Shown here one piece after another: positions 1-5,327 of a DNA stretch of 5,327 nucleotides. Positions within the stretch are counted from its first letter, which is position 1. Each line of letters starts with the position of its first letter. The position numbers were made by a program, and so were the translations under genes. The notes beneath the pieces are model-generated. The model did not search any database. It was not told the origin of the DNA and saw nothing but the letters and a program-made list of their open reading frames with translations. This stretch comes from Desulfoprunum sp. (lineage in GTDB: Bacteria; Desulfobacterota; Desulfobulbia; Desulfobulbales; Desulfocapsaceae): NCBI GenBank assembly GCA_030696435.1, contig JAUYSF010000423.1:1-5327 (forward strand). The letters are read 5' to 3'.

Positions 1-120
1 GATATCCGCAGACTGGTGACCCAAGCAGCATTGGACAATGATTTTGCATTACTTTGCCCGGTCCCACGCAAACCGGTGCTTAATTCTCTCGCGACCGCAT
101 TGATGCGCATGGCGGCATGA
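1..120 (+). CDS. 3' end of an unrecognised protein gene (partial)
   Basis: The first plus-strand frame is open from base 1 to a TGA at 118-120. It gives 39 residues that include the stretch FALLCPVPRKPVLNSL and end in TALMRMAA. The start of the gene lies outside the window. The mix of hydrophobic and charged residues looks like a real protein tail rather than random translation, but I recognise no motif or family. Nothing in the same orientation follows closely, so it would be the last gene of its transcript, and a hairpin lies 45 bases beyond its stop. It could also be a chance open frame, since 39 codons is short. The upstream sequence is needed to decide. Confidence 0.4.
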   Translation, partial: DIRRLVTQAALDNDFALLCPVPRKPVLNSLATALMRMAA

Positions 121-165
121 GACTTTTATAGGAAACTTCAGATACAATGTATGCGGATAAATTTC

Positions 166-190
166 AGCGGCAGAGGGAAATCTGACCGCT
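166..190. other. Imperfect hairpin in intergenic DNA
   Basis: AGCGGCAGA (166-174) pairs with TCTG-a-CCGCT (181-190) around a GGGAAA loop, giving nine base pairs with one bulged A. It lies 45 bases beyond the stop of the partial plus-strand gene. No T-run follows in either direction, so it is not a standard intrinsic terminator. It could stabilise the 3' end of the left-hand transcript or mean nothing. Confidence 0.35.
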
Positions 191-220
191 TCGCCGTCTG
201 GAGGGAGAGCAACGGGAAAG

Positions 221-258
221 CAGTCAGTGAGGGAGAGAGGGGCGGAGGCGACTGACTG
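221..258 (-). terminator. Candidate 3' hairpin of the ABM-fold gene
   Basis: A perfect 8-base inverted repeat, CAGTCAGT (221-228) and ACTGACTG (251-258), encloses a 22-base purine-rich loop. It begins one base after the stop codon of the minus-strand gene at 260, which is where a transcript-ending hairpin would sit. The sequence after it on the minus strand (CTTTCCCG) has only a short T-run, so termination would be weak or Rho-dependent. A role in 3'-end protection is equally possible. Confidence 0.4.
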
Positions 259-259
259 G

Positions 260-544
260 CTACTCTTCATAGACGGCGTATTCGGTTTTCACACCGAGCA
301 AATGATCAATTTCGTTCTGGACATTGATTCTCTGCTCGTTGTTGACCCAGGAGTTCCAGTCTTCGAGAGAACGCCAGGTGCTAATGACCATGCATTCATC
401 TTTCTTGTCGAGCCTTCTCAGAGTTTCGCCGTAGATATATCCCGGTTGGCCGAGGGTCAGGCTTCGCAATTTCTTGAGCAAGACGGTTAACTCAAGTACA
501 TGTTGAGCAGACACATGACGTTTGATGAAAATTTTTACTGTCAT
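260..544 (-). CDS. Antibiotic biosynthesis monooxygenase (ABM) fold protein
   Basis: This gene encodes 94 residues, the usual size of a single ABM domain, a small ferredoxin-like dimeric fold. The family signature is clear: a first beta strand (MTVKIFIKRHV), then QPGYIYGET at residues 33-41, then VISTWRSLEDWNSW at 53-66, and a C-terminal strand KTEYAVYEE. Members include quinol oxygenases and haem-degrading enzymes, but many have no known substrate, and nothing here identifies one. There is no signal peptide, so the protein should be cytoplasmic. The ATG at 544 was chosen because AAGGAG lies seven bases upstream (552-557). An in-frame ATG 15 codons earlier would add a basic tail with no family similarity and would place the ribosome site inside the gene. 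The gene stands alone, with a hairpin just after the stop and a long leader before it. Confidence 0.85.
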   Translation of the reverse strand: MTVKIFIKRHVSAQHVLELTVLLKKLRSLTLGQPGYIYGETLRRLDKKDECMVISTWRSLEDWNSWVNNEQRINVQNEIDHLLGVKTEYAVYEE

Positions 545-676
545 TGGTATTCTCCTTTTTGCAGTGTATGGGGATGCAGCCGACCCCAATCGGAAAAAGA
601 TGGTAAAGAGAAGAGCAGGTGGTCTCCGAGCGCCATAGTCGCCAAACCTGACGTCATATCAGAGACATAGGAGCCT
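545..676 (-). promoter_or_regulatory. Long leader with two competing stems
   Basis: If the promoter at 683-711 is used, the ABM gene has an untranslated leader of about 130 bases, which is long for a bacterial mRNA. Two stems can form in it. In one, CAGGT-GG (616-622) pairs with CC-aa-ACCTG (642-650). In the other, GTCTC (622-626) pairs with GAGAC (662-666). They share base 622 and interleave, so they should be mutually exclusive or form a pseudoknot. I do not recognise a known riboswitch class. The ribosome site AAGGAG (552-557) lies outside both stems. Structure is read by eye only. Confidence 0.25.
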
Positions 677-682
677 CTTTTT

Positions 683-711
683 AGAATATTGGTTCCCGCC
701 TGTTTTGTAAA
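683..711 (-). promoter_or_regulatory. Candidate sigma-70 promoter for the ABM-fold gene
   Basis: On the minus strand, TTTACA (706-711) is separated by exactly 17 bases from TATTCT (683-688). That is five of six matches to the -35 consensus and four of six to the -10, at the ideal spacing. Transcription would start near 676 and run toward the ABM-fold gene. No operator repeat is obvious around it. Confidence 0.45.
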
Positions 712-1049
712 GGGGATTAATCATTCGGTGATAGAAAATACTCATAGCAAAAGACAGGGAGCTTCAGGGGCGTAATTCTAATAGTACTTGGGATCCTGCG
801 GTATAATTATTTCCGCATCATCTCAATCACTTCCAGTAGACCGAAACATTCTCACAGGCATCTTTCCACCAAAGACCTTTGCCTGTCTGACCAAAGACGT
901 TATTGCAATAGCCATCTGCTGCCGGAAATTGCGAGGCGTAAAATCGGTGCAGCAAAAATGCGGCGCTCAGCTTGCAGAACATTCCAGGAGCAGGTAAAAA
1001 GGGTCTGTTTGTTCCCGATTCTCGCCTCCACTTACAATAGGATTGAATA
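712..1049. other. Intergenic region before pyrF, no gene seen
   Basis: I find no convincing gene here. A 69-codon plus-strand frame (788-997) opens with TTG, lacks a ribosome site and resembles no family I know. A TATAAT occurs at 802-807 but has no -35 partner at a proper distance. TTGCAG (971-976), 17 bases before TAAAAA (994-999), is a weak candidate pyrF promoter. A pyrF promoter probably lies somewhere in this stretch because no same-strand gene precedes it closely. I see no pyrimidine-type attenuator hairpin directly before pyrF. Confidence 0.4.
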
Positions 1050-1757
1050 ATGAGTGACGAAAAAATTCCCTTGCGGGATAGGATAATTGTGGCCCTTGAT
1101 GTGGAAAATCACGCTATGGCCAAAGAGATGGTGAAAAAATGCGAGTCACACACCGGCTTTTTCAAGGTGGGGCTCCAGCTTTTCATGGCCAGCTGGTTTG
1201 AGACTGTTGACTGGATTGTTGATCGTGGTCACAAGGTGATGCTTGATCTCAAGTTCTTTGATATTCCTGAAACTGTCAAGTTGGCGGTGGAACAGGTGAA
1301 CAGCAGGGGGGTGACTTTTGCTACGATCCACGGCAATGATCCGATCATCCGGGCAGCGGTTGCGGCCCGGGGTGATATGAAGCTCTTGGCGGTCACTGTC
1401 CTCACCAGTTTTGGTGAAGAGGATATGCGGGCTATGGGGATGACGCAGTCGGTCGAGGATCTGGTGTATTATAGGGCCAAAAGGGCCTTGGAGTTGGGCT
1501 GTGACGGAGTTGTCTCTTCAGGACTTGAGGCGGGCAGATTGCGGACCAATTTGGGTGACAGACTGCTCATTGTCACTCCAGGTATCCGGCCTGGAGATAA
1601 TGTCAGCGAGTCTTTGGATGACCAGAAGCGTATTGTCACGGCTGGCATGGCGATAAAAAACGGGGCGAATTACGTAGTTGTCGGTCGGCCGATTACCAGG
1701 GCAGAGGACCCTGCCCGGATTCTTGAGGCGATGCAGCAGGATATCGCAGTCTCTTAG
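1050..1757 (+). CDS. pyrF: Orotidine-5'-phosphate decarboxylase
   Basis: This enzyme converts orotidine monophosphate to UMP, the last step of de novo pyrimidine synthesis, in the cytoplasm as a homodimeric TIM barrel. The 235 residues match the short bacterial PyrF class in length. The first strand reads RIIVALDV (11-18). The catalytic set is visible: Lys39 in FKVGLQLF, then Asp66, Lys68 and Asp71 in LDLKFFDIP. TIHGND (92-97), TVLTSFG (116-122) and the phosphate-binding TPGIRPG (176-182) and VVGRPIT (210-216) follow in normal order. No key residue is missing. The ATG at 1050 is supported by AGGA (1039-1042) eight bases upstream and by the conserved N-terminus. The gene stands alone between long spacers, with no other pyr gene in the window. 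Confidence 0.97.
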   Translation: MSDEKIPLRDRIIVALDVENHAMAKEMVKKCESHTGFFKVGLQLFMASWFETVDWIVDRGHKVMLDLKFFDIPETVKLAVEQVNSRGVTFATIHGNDPIIRAAVAARGDMKLLAVTVLTSFGEEDMRAMGMTQSVEDLVYYRAKRALELGCDGVVSSGLEAGRLRTNLGDRLLIVTPGIRPGDNVSESLDDQKRIVTAGMAIKNGANYVVVGRPITRAEDPARILEAMQQDIAVS

Positions 1758-1767
1758 AGAGCTGATT

Positions 1768-1786
1768 AACAGGGATTACTGTTTTT
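1768..1786 (+). terminator. Weak terminator-like hairpin after pyrF
   Basis: AACAG (1768-1772) pairs with CTGTT (1779-1783) around a 6-base loop, and the T-run continues to 1786. It starts ten bases after the pyrF stop. The stem is only five base pairs and AT-rich, so this is a marginal intrinsic terminator, listed because of its position and T-run. Confidence 0.3.
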
Positions 1787-1910
1787 GAACTCCTTTCTTC
1801 TTTTGTCTGCTCGATATCCCAATTAATATGGCACGCCATTGCAGAACTCGTTGTTGCCATGAGAAGTACAAGGTTTGAAGGCGAAGAGGTATTTTAAAGC
1901 GAGAGAGGAG

Positions 1911-1946
1911 ATATCAGCCAGCCTTTCCTGACAGACTGGCTGATAT
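1911..1946 (-). terminator. Strong 3' hairpin after the omptin gene
   Basis: A perfect 11-base inverted repeat, ATATCAGCCAG (1911-1921) and CTGGCTGATAT (1936-1946), encloses a 14-base loop. It begins 11 bases past the stop codon of the minus-strand omptin gene. The position and stem length suit a transcript end. The minus-strand bases after it (CTCCTCTCTCGCTTT) are pyrimidine-rich but not a true T-run, so Rho-independent release may be inefficient. It could also act in the opposite direction as a backstop for pyrF transcripts. Confidence 0.55.
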
Positions 1947-1957
1947 GCAGGGAATTA

Positions 1958-2935
1958 TTAGAACTTAAAGCCAATCGAAACATTTCCTGAGGTCTGGGTA
2001 CTTTCCGACTCTTCGGTAACTGTGGCGTAAGGGACTCCATAGAAGGATTGGCCTGTCGTGCCGTCAACCTGGATATTCAGATAATGAAAACCGGCTTCGA
2101 GGAACAGGGCTGGAGTGAACATGTATTTACCTGAAAAATCAAACATGTATGCGTTTCCATCCATGTCTCCTGAGCTGATTTTGTTACGTAAGAGATGTTC
2201 GTCAGTATCTTCGGCATTGACGAGAGGCGAGTAGGAGAAACTTCCAGCCAAGGCGAACTTGGGGGTAACTTGGAGGTCGGTTCCGAGCTTGAGATACGGC
2301 ATTGTGTAGGTCATCTCGTAGGCAATAGCAACTGAACCATCGCCATAGTACTCCATACCTGGCAGGCCTGACGGTGAGTATTGATGAATGAGTTTGCCAT
2401 CATAGTTGAAATTTTGATAAAGTAAGCCAAGTCCTGCATAGAAGGAAATGGTATTGCGTCTCATGAAAGTCCAGTCGACATCCACATCCATTATAAAGGC
2501 ATCAAAACTGGAGATCTCGGATTCGGAATACACATCCAACCGACCGGGGTTGCCTGCAGTGAGCCAGTCCGAATCAGCCATATTGTCACCGGGGGTGGTG
2601 AGATTCTTTTTCAGAGTGCCATTGAGCCGCCACTGATTGTTGAGTGTAGCGTGGCCTTCGAGTCTGGCCAGCCAAATATCCAGGGGCCATGCCAGTTCAC
2701 TGATTGGGAAGTAACCGTCATTGAAAGTAACGCCTGACGGAGATGTAACCGGATATCCGATCTGATAGGTGGTATCGCCAGTCATGAGCTCTGTACCGGC
2801 AGAAAGGTTGTAGATCACACTGTTTTTTGTAATCATTGGCGAAGAGGTCGCGGCATCAGCCATTGTGGTGCTACCGGTCAGAAACAACATTCCAAGTCCA
2901 AGAACTGCAGCCGTGCTGTGATAGAATCGTTTCAT
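1958..2935 (-). CDS. Omptin-family outer-membrane protease
   Basis: Omptins (OmpT, Pla, IcsP) are ten-stranded outer-membrane barrels whose surface-exposed active site cuts peptides, typically beside basic residues. This protein has 325 residues. Residues 1-28 look like a signal peptide ending in Ala-Asp-Ala, leaving about 297, the mature length of OmpT. Both halves of the active site are present: Asp121 and Asp123 in DNMADSDWLT (OmpT Asp83, Asp85) and Asp245 with His247 in EDTDEHLL (OmpT Asp210, His212). The flanking ISELAWPLDIW (78-88) and AYEMTYTMPYLKLG (205-218) match family strands. Asp243 aligns with the OmpT S1-pocket Asp208, and Asp54 probably replaces Glu27, so a basic-residue preference is inferred. 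The sequence ends in GFKF, a usual barrel-assembly signal. AAGGAA (2942-2947) supports the ATG. It is a single gene with a hairpin after it, divergent from a secreted protein gene. Family placement is by recalled motifs, without an alignment. Confidence 0.88.
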   Translation of the reverse strand: MKRFYHSTAAVLGLGMLFLTGSTTMADAATSSPMITKNSVIYNLSAGTELMTGDTTYQIGYPVTSPSGVTFNDGYFPISELAWPLDIWLARLEGHATLNNQWRLNGTLKKNLTTPGDNMADSDWLTAGNPGRLDVYSESEISSFDAFIMDVDVDWTFMRRNTISFYAGLGLLYQNFNYDGKLIHQYSPSGLPGMEYYGDGSVAIAYEMTYTMPYLKLGTDLQVTPKFALAGSFSYSPLVNAEDTDEHLLRNKISSGDMDGNAYMFDFSGKYMFTPALFLEAGFHYLNIQVDGTTGQSFYGVPYATVTEESESTQTSGNVSIGFKF

Positions 2936-2941
2936 TGAAGA

Positions 2942-2947
2942 TTCCTT
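2942..2947 (-). promoter_or_regulatory. Ribosome binding site of the omptin gene
   Basis: AAGGAA on the minus strand lies six bases before the ATG at 2935-2933. It fixes this start, which also gives a well-formed signal peptide beginning MKRF. Confidence 0.7.
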
Positions 2948-2999
2948 TTTGTTTAAGGTGAGTGGCCTGAGGACGGAGACGTACAGTTCACCATCCTCT

Positions 3000-3050
3000 T
3001 GTATAATTCAAAAAAAAAACAACACTTATTTTTTCACTATAATATCCTAG
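3000..3050. promoter_or_regulatory. AT-rich divergent promoter region
   Basis: The 136 bases between the omptin and the cysteine-rich protein gene must hold promoters for both directions. A run of ten A's fills 3010-3019. A plus-strand TATAAT at 3038-3043 is a good -10 for the rightward gene but has no clear -35. For the leftward gene, TATTAT (3039-3044) and TATACA (3000-3005) are possible -10 boxes, also without a good -35 at normal spacing. The A-tract may bend the DNA or act as an UP-like element. Individual boxes are uncertain. Confidence 0.35.
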
Positions 3051-3071
3051 CCAATTTAGCACACTTTGAAA

Positions 3072-3623
3072 ATGAAAAAAAGACTGTTGCGAGAGAGACT
3101 TGTCTGTCTCTGCCTGCTTGTTTCTGTTCACGGTGCCCAGGCTACTGAAAGTGATTGTCCATTAGGGTTTTCTGCGGGGACGATCATGGTCTGCCAGACC
3201 GAACAGGCTATTGGTTTTCGCTGGGTTAAAGGAAAATGGAAATCCACTGATTTCATTGCTGATAGCTATATCATTGAGAAGCGAAATATCCGGGTAGCGG
3301 GAAAAGGAAGCGCTGGCTGTCAGGGCATGTTCACCAGGGCAAATGTTATCTCTGGCAATAAAGAGGCCTCTATGCCCGGATGTTATGCCATTCACCGCCG
3401 TGGCCAGGATTCCCATGAAGTTCGAGAACAGATTTGTACCGAGAACATGGTTAAAGAAGGAGGGAAATGGTTGGTTCGGAAAATCAGCTGTGAAAGATTC
3501 ACATTCAACCCCAATGGCTGGTTTCATCGGACCTCGTTGCACGGCGATCTGGCTGATATACCCATAGGTGGCGAGAAAGACCCCCTTTCAGTGGCTGTCG
3601 GTCATTGCCACACCGTTCAGTAG
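3072..3623 (+). CDS. Secreted cysteine-rich protein of unknown function
   Basis: I do not recognise a characterised family. The 183 residues begin with a signal peptide: basic KKRLLRER, hydrophobic LVCLCLLVSV, then HGAQA with likely cleavage after Ala24. The predicted mature part has seven cysteines (29, 41, 83, 104, 122, 140, 179), which suggests disulfide bonding outside the cytoplasm. The odd number leaves one free or paired between chains. A motif around Cys41, CQTEQAIGFRWVKGKW, and the ending GWFHRTSLHGDL...SVAVGHC look like conserved landmarks, and I have the impression of similar uncharacterised proteins elsewhere. No transmembrane segment follows the signal peptide, and no lipobox is present. 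An in-frame TTG at 3066 is an alternative start. ATG at 3072 is preferred by codon type, though neither has a clear ribosome site. The gene is divergent from the omptin and convergent with surE, so it is probably transcribed alone. Confidence 0.75.
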   Translation: MKKRLLRERLVCLCLLVSVHGAQATESDCPLGFSAGTIMVCQTEQAIGFRWVKGKWKSTDFIADSYIIEKRNIRVAGKGSAGCQGMFTRANVISGNKEASMPGCYAIHRRGQDSHEVREQICTENMVKEGGKWLVRKISCERFTFNPNGWFHRTSLHGDLADIPIGGEKDPLSVAVGHCHTVQ

Positions 3624-3643
3624 TCGGTGGCGGGTTTTAATAA

Positions 3644-3656
3644 ATCAGTTTCTGAT
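3644..3656. terminator. Small bidirectional hairpin between convergent genes
   Basis: ATCAG (3644-3648) pairs with CTGAT (3652-3656) around a TTT triloop in the 45-base gap between two converging genes. Read leftward, after surE, it is followed by TTTATTAAAA, a loose T-rich tail. With five base pairs it is weak, but its location is where a shared terminator would be. Confidence 0.3.
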
Positions 3657-3668
3657 GAAATGGCTCCT

Positions 3669-4424
3669 TTACAGGCCTGCAGTCTCCAGTTGCCAGACAC
3701 CTTGCAGATGTTTGATACCCTGATGGTTAGTCAGGTCGAGATGGATCGGCGTGACGGAGACAAAACCGTTATGGACGGCCGATACATCGGTATCTTCGGA
3801 TGAATCCCTGAGCGGGGTGCCGCCACCGATCCAGTAATGTTTGTGGCCCCATGGATCGAAGGTTTCCTGGATACTGTTTTCCCATAGTCTCCGGCCCTGT
3901 CGGGTAACGGTGAAGCCCTTGAACAATCCACCTGCGGGGATATTGACGTTGAGCAGGGTGTTGTCCGGCAGCCCGTCCATCAGGATCCTGCGGGCGAGAC
4001 AGGTTGCGACTTGTATGGCCAGGGAATAGTCGTATGGCGGATCTCCGGCAAGTGATAGGGCTAGGGAGGGGATAGAGTACATCGTTCCTTCAATAGCCGC
4101 TGAGACTGTACCGGAGTAGGTAATGTCATCGCCAAGATTTGGTCCGGCATTGATGCCTGAGACGAGCAGGTCAGGTTTTAGCTCAAGAAGCTTGCCGATT
4201 CCTACCGCGACGCAGTCCGTGGGTGTGCCGTCAAGGGTGAACATATTCTCCCCGAGTTCACGTACCCTCAAGGGACGACTCATGGTGAGAGAATGAGAGA
4301 CAGCCGAATTATCCCGTTCCGGCGCCACCACCACCGTCTGTCCGAGGGCGGTCATGGCCTCCTGCAGGGCCTTTATACCCGGACTGTTGATTCCGTCGTC
4401 ATTGGTAACCATAATAATCGGCAT
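3669..4424 (-). CDS. surE: 5'/3'-nucleotidase SurE
   Basis: SurE is a cytoplasmic metal-dependent phosphatase that removes phosphate from nucleoside 5'- and 3'-monophosphates and can cleave short polyphosphate; it is often tied to stationary-phase survival. The 251 residues match the family length. The metal-binding set is complete: Asp9 and Asp10 in VTNDDGINSPG, Ser40 in APERDNSAVSHSLT, and Asn92 in SGINAGPNLGDD. TYSGTVSAAIEG (102-113) and the C-terminal VSVTPIHLDLT (222-232) are also typical. The frame stays open to an ATG at 4580, but those extra 52 residues overlap the upstream regulator gene and are not SurE-like. The ATG at 4424, with AAAGGA (4433-4438) eight bases before it and the MPIIMVTNDDG start, is correct. 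It follows the ilvY-like gene by 40 bases on the same strand, suggesting co-transcription. The frequent partner pcm is not next to it here. Confidence 0.96.
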   Translation of the reverse strand: MPIIMVTNDDGINSPGIKALQEAMTALGQTVVVAPERDNSAVSHSLTMSRPLRVRELGENMFTLDGTPTDCVAVGIGKLLELKPDLLVSGINAGPNLGDDITYSGTVSAAIEGTMYSIPSLALSLAGDPPYDYSLAIQVATCLARRILMDGLPDNTLLNVNIPAGGLFKGFTVTRQGRRLWENSIQETFDPWGHKHYWIGGGTPLRDSSEDTDVSAVHNGFVSVTPIHLDLTNHQGIKHLQGVWQLETAGL

Positions 4425-4432
4425 TGCTCGTA

Positions 4433-4438
4433 TCCTTT
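4433..4438 (-). promoter_or_regulatory. Ribosome binding site deciding the surE start
   Basis: AAAGGA on the minus strand is eight bases before the ATG at 4424-4422. It lies in the 40-base gap after the upstream gene's stop, which argues against the longer reading that would start inside that gene. Confidence 0.65.
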
Positions 4439-4464
4439 TATGAAAGTGGAAATTCCGGGTTTGT

Positions 4465-5327
4465 TCAGGTGGTGCTTCCGACTGGTCTGATCTCCTGCTC
4501 AATGATCTGCCAGAAAGATCGCACGATGGGATTGCGGGTATTTTTGCTGAGAACGCAGGCCCCGACGGAAAAGGGCGCAAGTTGCGGTGAAACCTCCAGG
4601 ATCTTTACCTGATCCTGGAGCGGACTTTTTTCCAAAACGAGACGGGGGATGATGCCGACTCCGCAACCCATACTCACCATGGCGATAATAGCCTCGTTGC
4701 CGGCGACCTGGGAATAGATATTGGGCTGGACGCCCTTTGCCGCGAACCAGCGGTCGGCCCGTTGCCGGCTCAGACCCCGTTCTGCCAGGATCACCGGGGT
4801 TTTGCGCCAATCAATGGCCTTGTCATGATAGATCACGATCTCGGGGAATTGCTCGGGCATGATAAAGATGAGCGGGGTCTTGATGATCTCGATAAATGCA
4901 AGTTGCTCCCTGTGCTGATCGGGGAGGGCGGCGATAGAGATATCGGCCTCGCCGTTCTGCAGCTTACTGATGGCCATGGCGGCATCGCCGGTCTGCAGAT
5001 GGATGAGCACCTCGGGATGGGCCTTACGGAATTGCGAGAAAATATCGGGGAGCACCCCGAGTAAGGCGGTCACCGAACAGTAGAGGGACAGTTCGCCGGC
5101 CAGGGCCTTGTCGTCAGCCAGACTGCTCTGCAGTTTCTGCCAGTGCTGGAGCGCCTCTTCCGCGTAGTCTCTGAAGAGTATTCCGGCCGGTGTCAGACTG
5201 ACCGAGCGCCGGTCGCGAATGAACAGTGGCCGGCCGATTTCGTTTTCCAGGCGCTGCACCGTGCGGGTCAGGCCGGAAGGGGTGATATTGCAGGCCTGGC
5301 TGGTCTTGCCGAAATGCAGGGTGCGAG
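4465..5327 (-). CDS. ilvY: LysR-type regulator, IlvY-like (5' end cut off)
   Basis: In enteric bacteria IlvY activates ilvC, the acetohydroxyacid isomeroreductase gene of isoleucine-valine synthesis, using the enzyme's own substrates as inducers. Here 286 residues are visible. Counting from the first full codon (5325), the helix-turn-helix runs through HFGKTSQACNITPSGLTRTV (4-23) and RLENEIGRPLFIRD. The effector domain then shows CSVTA (83-87), TGDAA (112-116), GEADI (125-129) and GNEAIIAMVSMGCGVGIIP (209-227). These match E. coli IlvY as I recall it much better than other LysR proteins. Compared with its 297 residues, about 13 N-terminal residues are missing beyond the right edge. A GTG at 5259 is not the start, because the DNA-binding domain continues upstream in frame. 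It precedes surE by 40 bases, probably in one transcript. LysR regulators often face their target gene, so ilvC may lie beyond the edge; this is inference. Confidence 0.85.
   Translation of the reverse strand, partial: RTLHFGKTSQACNITPSGLTRTVQRLENEIGRPLFIRDRRSVSLTPAGILFRDYAEEALQHWQKLQSSLADDKALAGELSLYCSVTALLGVLPDIFSQFRKAHPEVLIHLQTGDAAMAISKLQNGEADISIAALPDQHREQLAFIEIIKTPLIFIMPEQFPEIVIYHDKAIDWRKTPVILAERGLSRQRADRWFAAKGVQPNIYSQVAGNEAIIAMVSMGCGVGIIPRLVLEKSPLQDQVKILEVSPQLAPFSVGACVLSKNTRNPIVRSFWQIIEQEIRPVGSTT

Noticed and set aside
49..270. 73-codon minus-strand frame covering the left intergenic region
   Set aside because: It has no family resemblance or ribosome site, covers two hairpins and overlaps the open plus-strand frame ending at 120.
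260..589. Longer 109-residue reading of the ABM-fold protein
   Set aside because: The extra 15 residues resemble nothing in the family and would translate through the AAGGAG that precedes the ATG at 544.
788..997. 69-codon plus-strand frame before pyrF as a gene
   Set aside because: It opens with TTG, lacks a ribosome site, shows no signal peptide, membrane segment or recognisable motif, and is within chance length.
1828..1839. ATGGC-AC-GCCAT inverted repeat between pyrF and the omptin gene
   Set aside because: A two-base loop is too tight for a stable RNA hairpin, and no neighbouring site suggests an operator.
1936..3559. CTGGCTGATAT occurring at 1936-1946 and again at 3549-3559 as a possible dispersed repeat
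   Set aside because: An 11-base match is expected by chance several times in a window this size when both strands are counted, and the flanks do not match.
3669..4580. Longer 303-residue reading of surE
   Set aside because: The extra 52 residues overlap the ilvY-like gene, are not SurE-like, and bypass a good ribosome site and the conserved N-terminus at 4424.

Overview
The window looks like ordinary chromosome from a Gram-negative bacterium. GC content is moderate, and there is an outer-membrane beta-barrel with a C-terminal Phe plus a second protein with a signal peptide. The style of the PyrF, IlvY and small monooxygenase-like proteins suggests a Desulfobacterota (sulfate-reducer type) relative rather than an enteric bacterium. 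That placement is an impression from memory, not a search result. I see no insertion sequence, phage gene, CRISPR array, tRNA or rRNA.

Left part (1-1049): a 39-codon 3' end of an unrecognised plus-strand gene (1-120) is followed by hairpin-rich intergenic DNA. A minus-strand gene for an antibiotic-biosynthesis-monooxygenase (ABM) fold protein (260-544) comes next. Upstream of it lie a long leader with two competing stems and a plausible sigma-70 promoter at 683-711. Bases 712-1049 hold no gene I can support.

Middle (1050-3623): pyrF, orotidine-5'-phosphate decarboxylase, is complete with its catalytic Lys-Asp-Lys-Asp set. After a 200-base gap comes a minus-strand omptin-family outer-membrane protease (1958-2935), with the catalytic Asp-Asp and Asp-His pairs intact and a hairpin just after its stop codon. 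Divergent from it, across an AT-rich 136-base spacer, is a gene for a small secreted cysteine-rich protein of unknown function (3072-3623).

Right part (3669-5327): surE (5'/3'-nucleotidase) and a LysR-type regulator matching IlvY lie head to tail on the minus strand, 40 bases apart, probably as one transcript. The IlvY reading frame runs off the right edge and lacks about 13 N-terminal residues. In enteric bacteria ilvY is divergent from ilvC, so the DNA beyond the right edge is where ilvC could be sought.

The genes do not form one pathway: pyrimidine synthesis, nucleotide salvage and branched-chain amino acid control are housekeeping functions. The least ordinary part is the divergent omptin / cysteine-rich secreted protein pair. 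Nothing here is strong evidence of a new multi-gene system.
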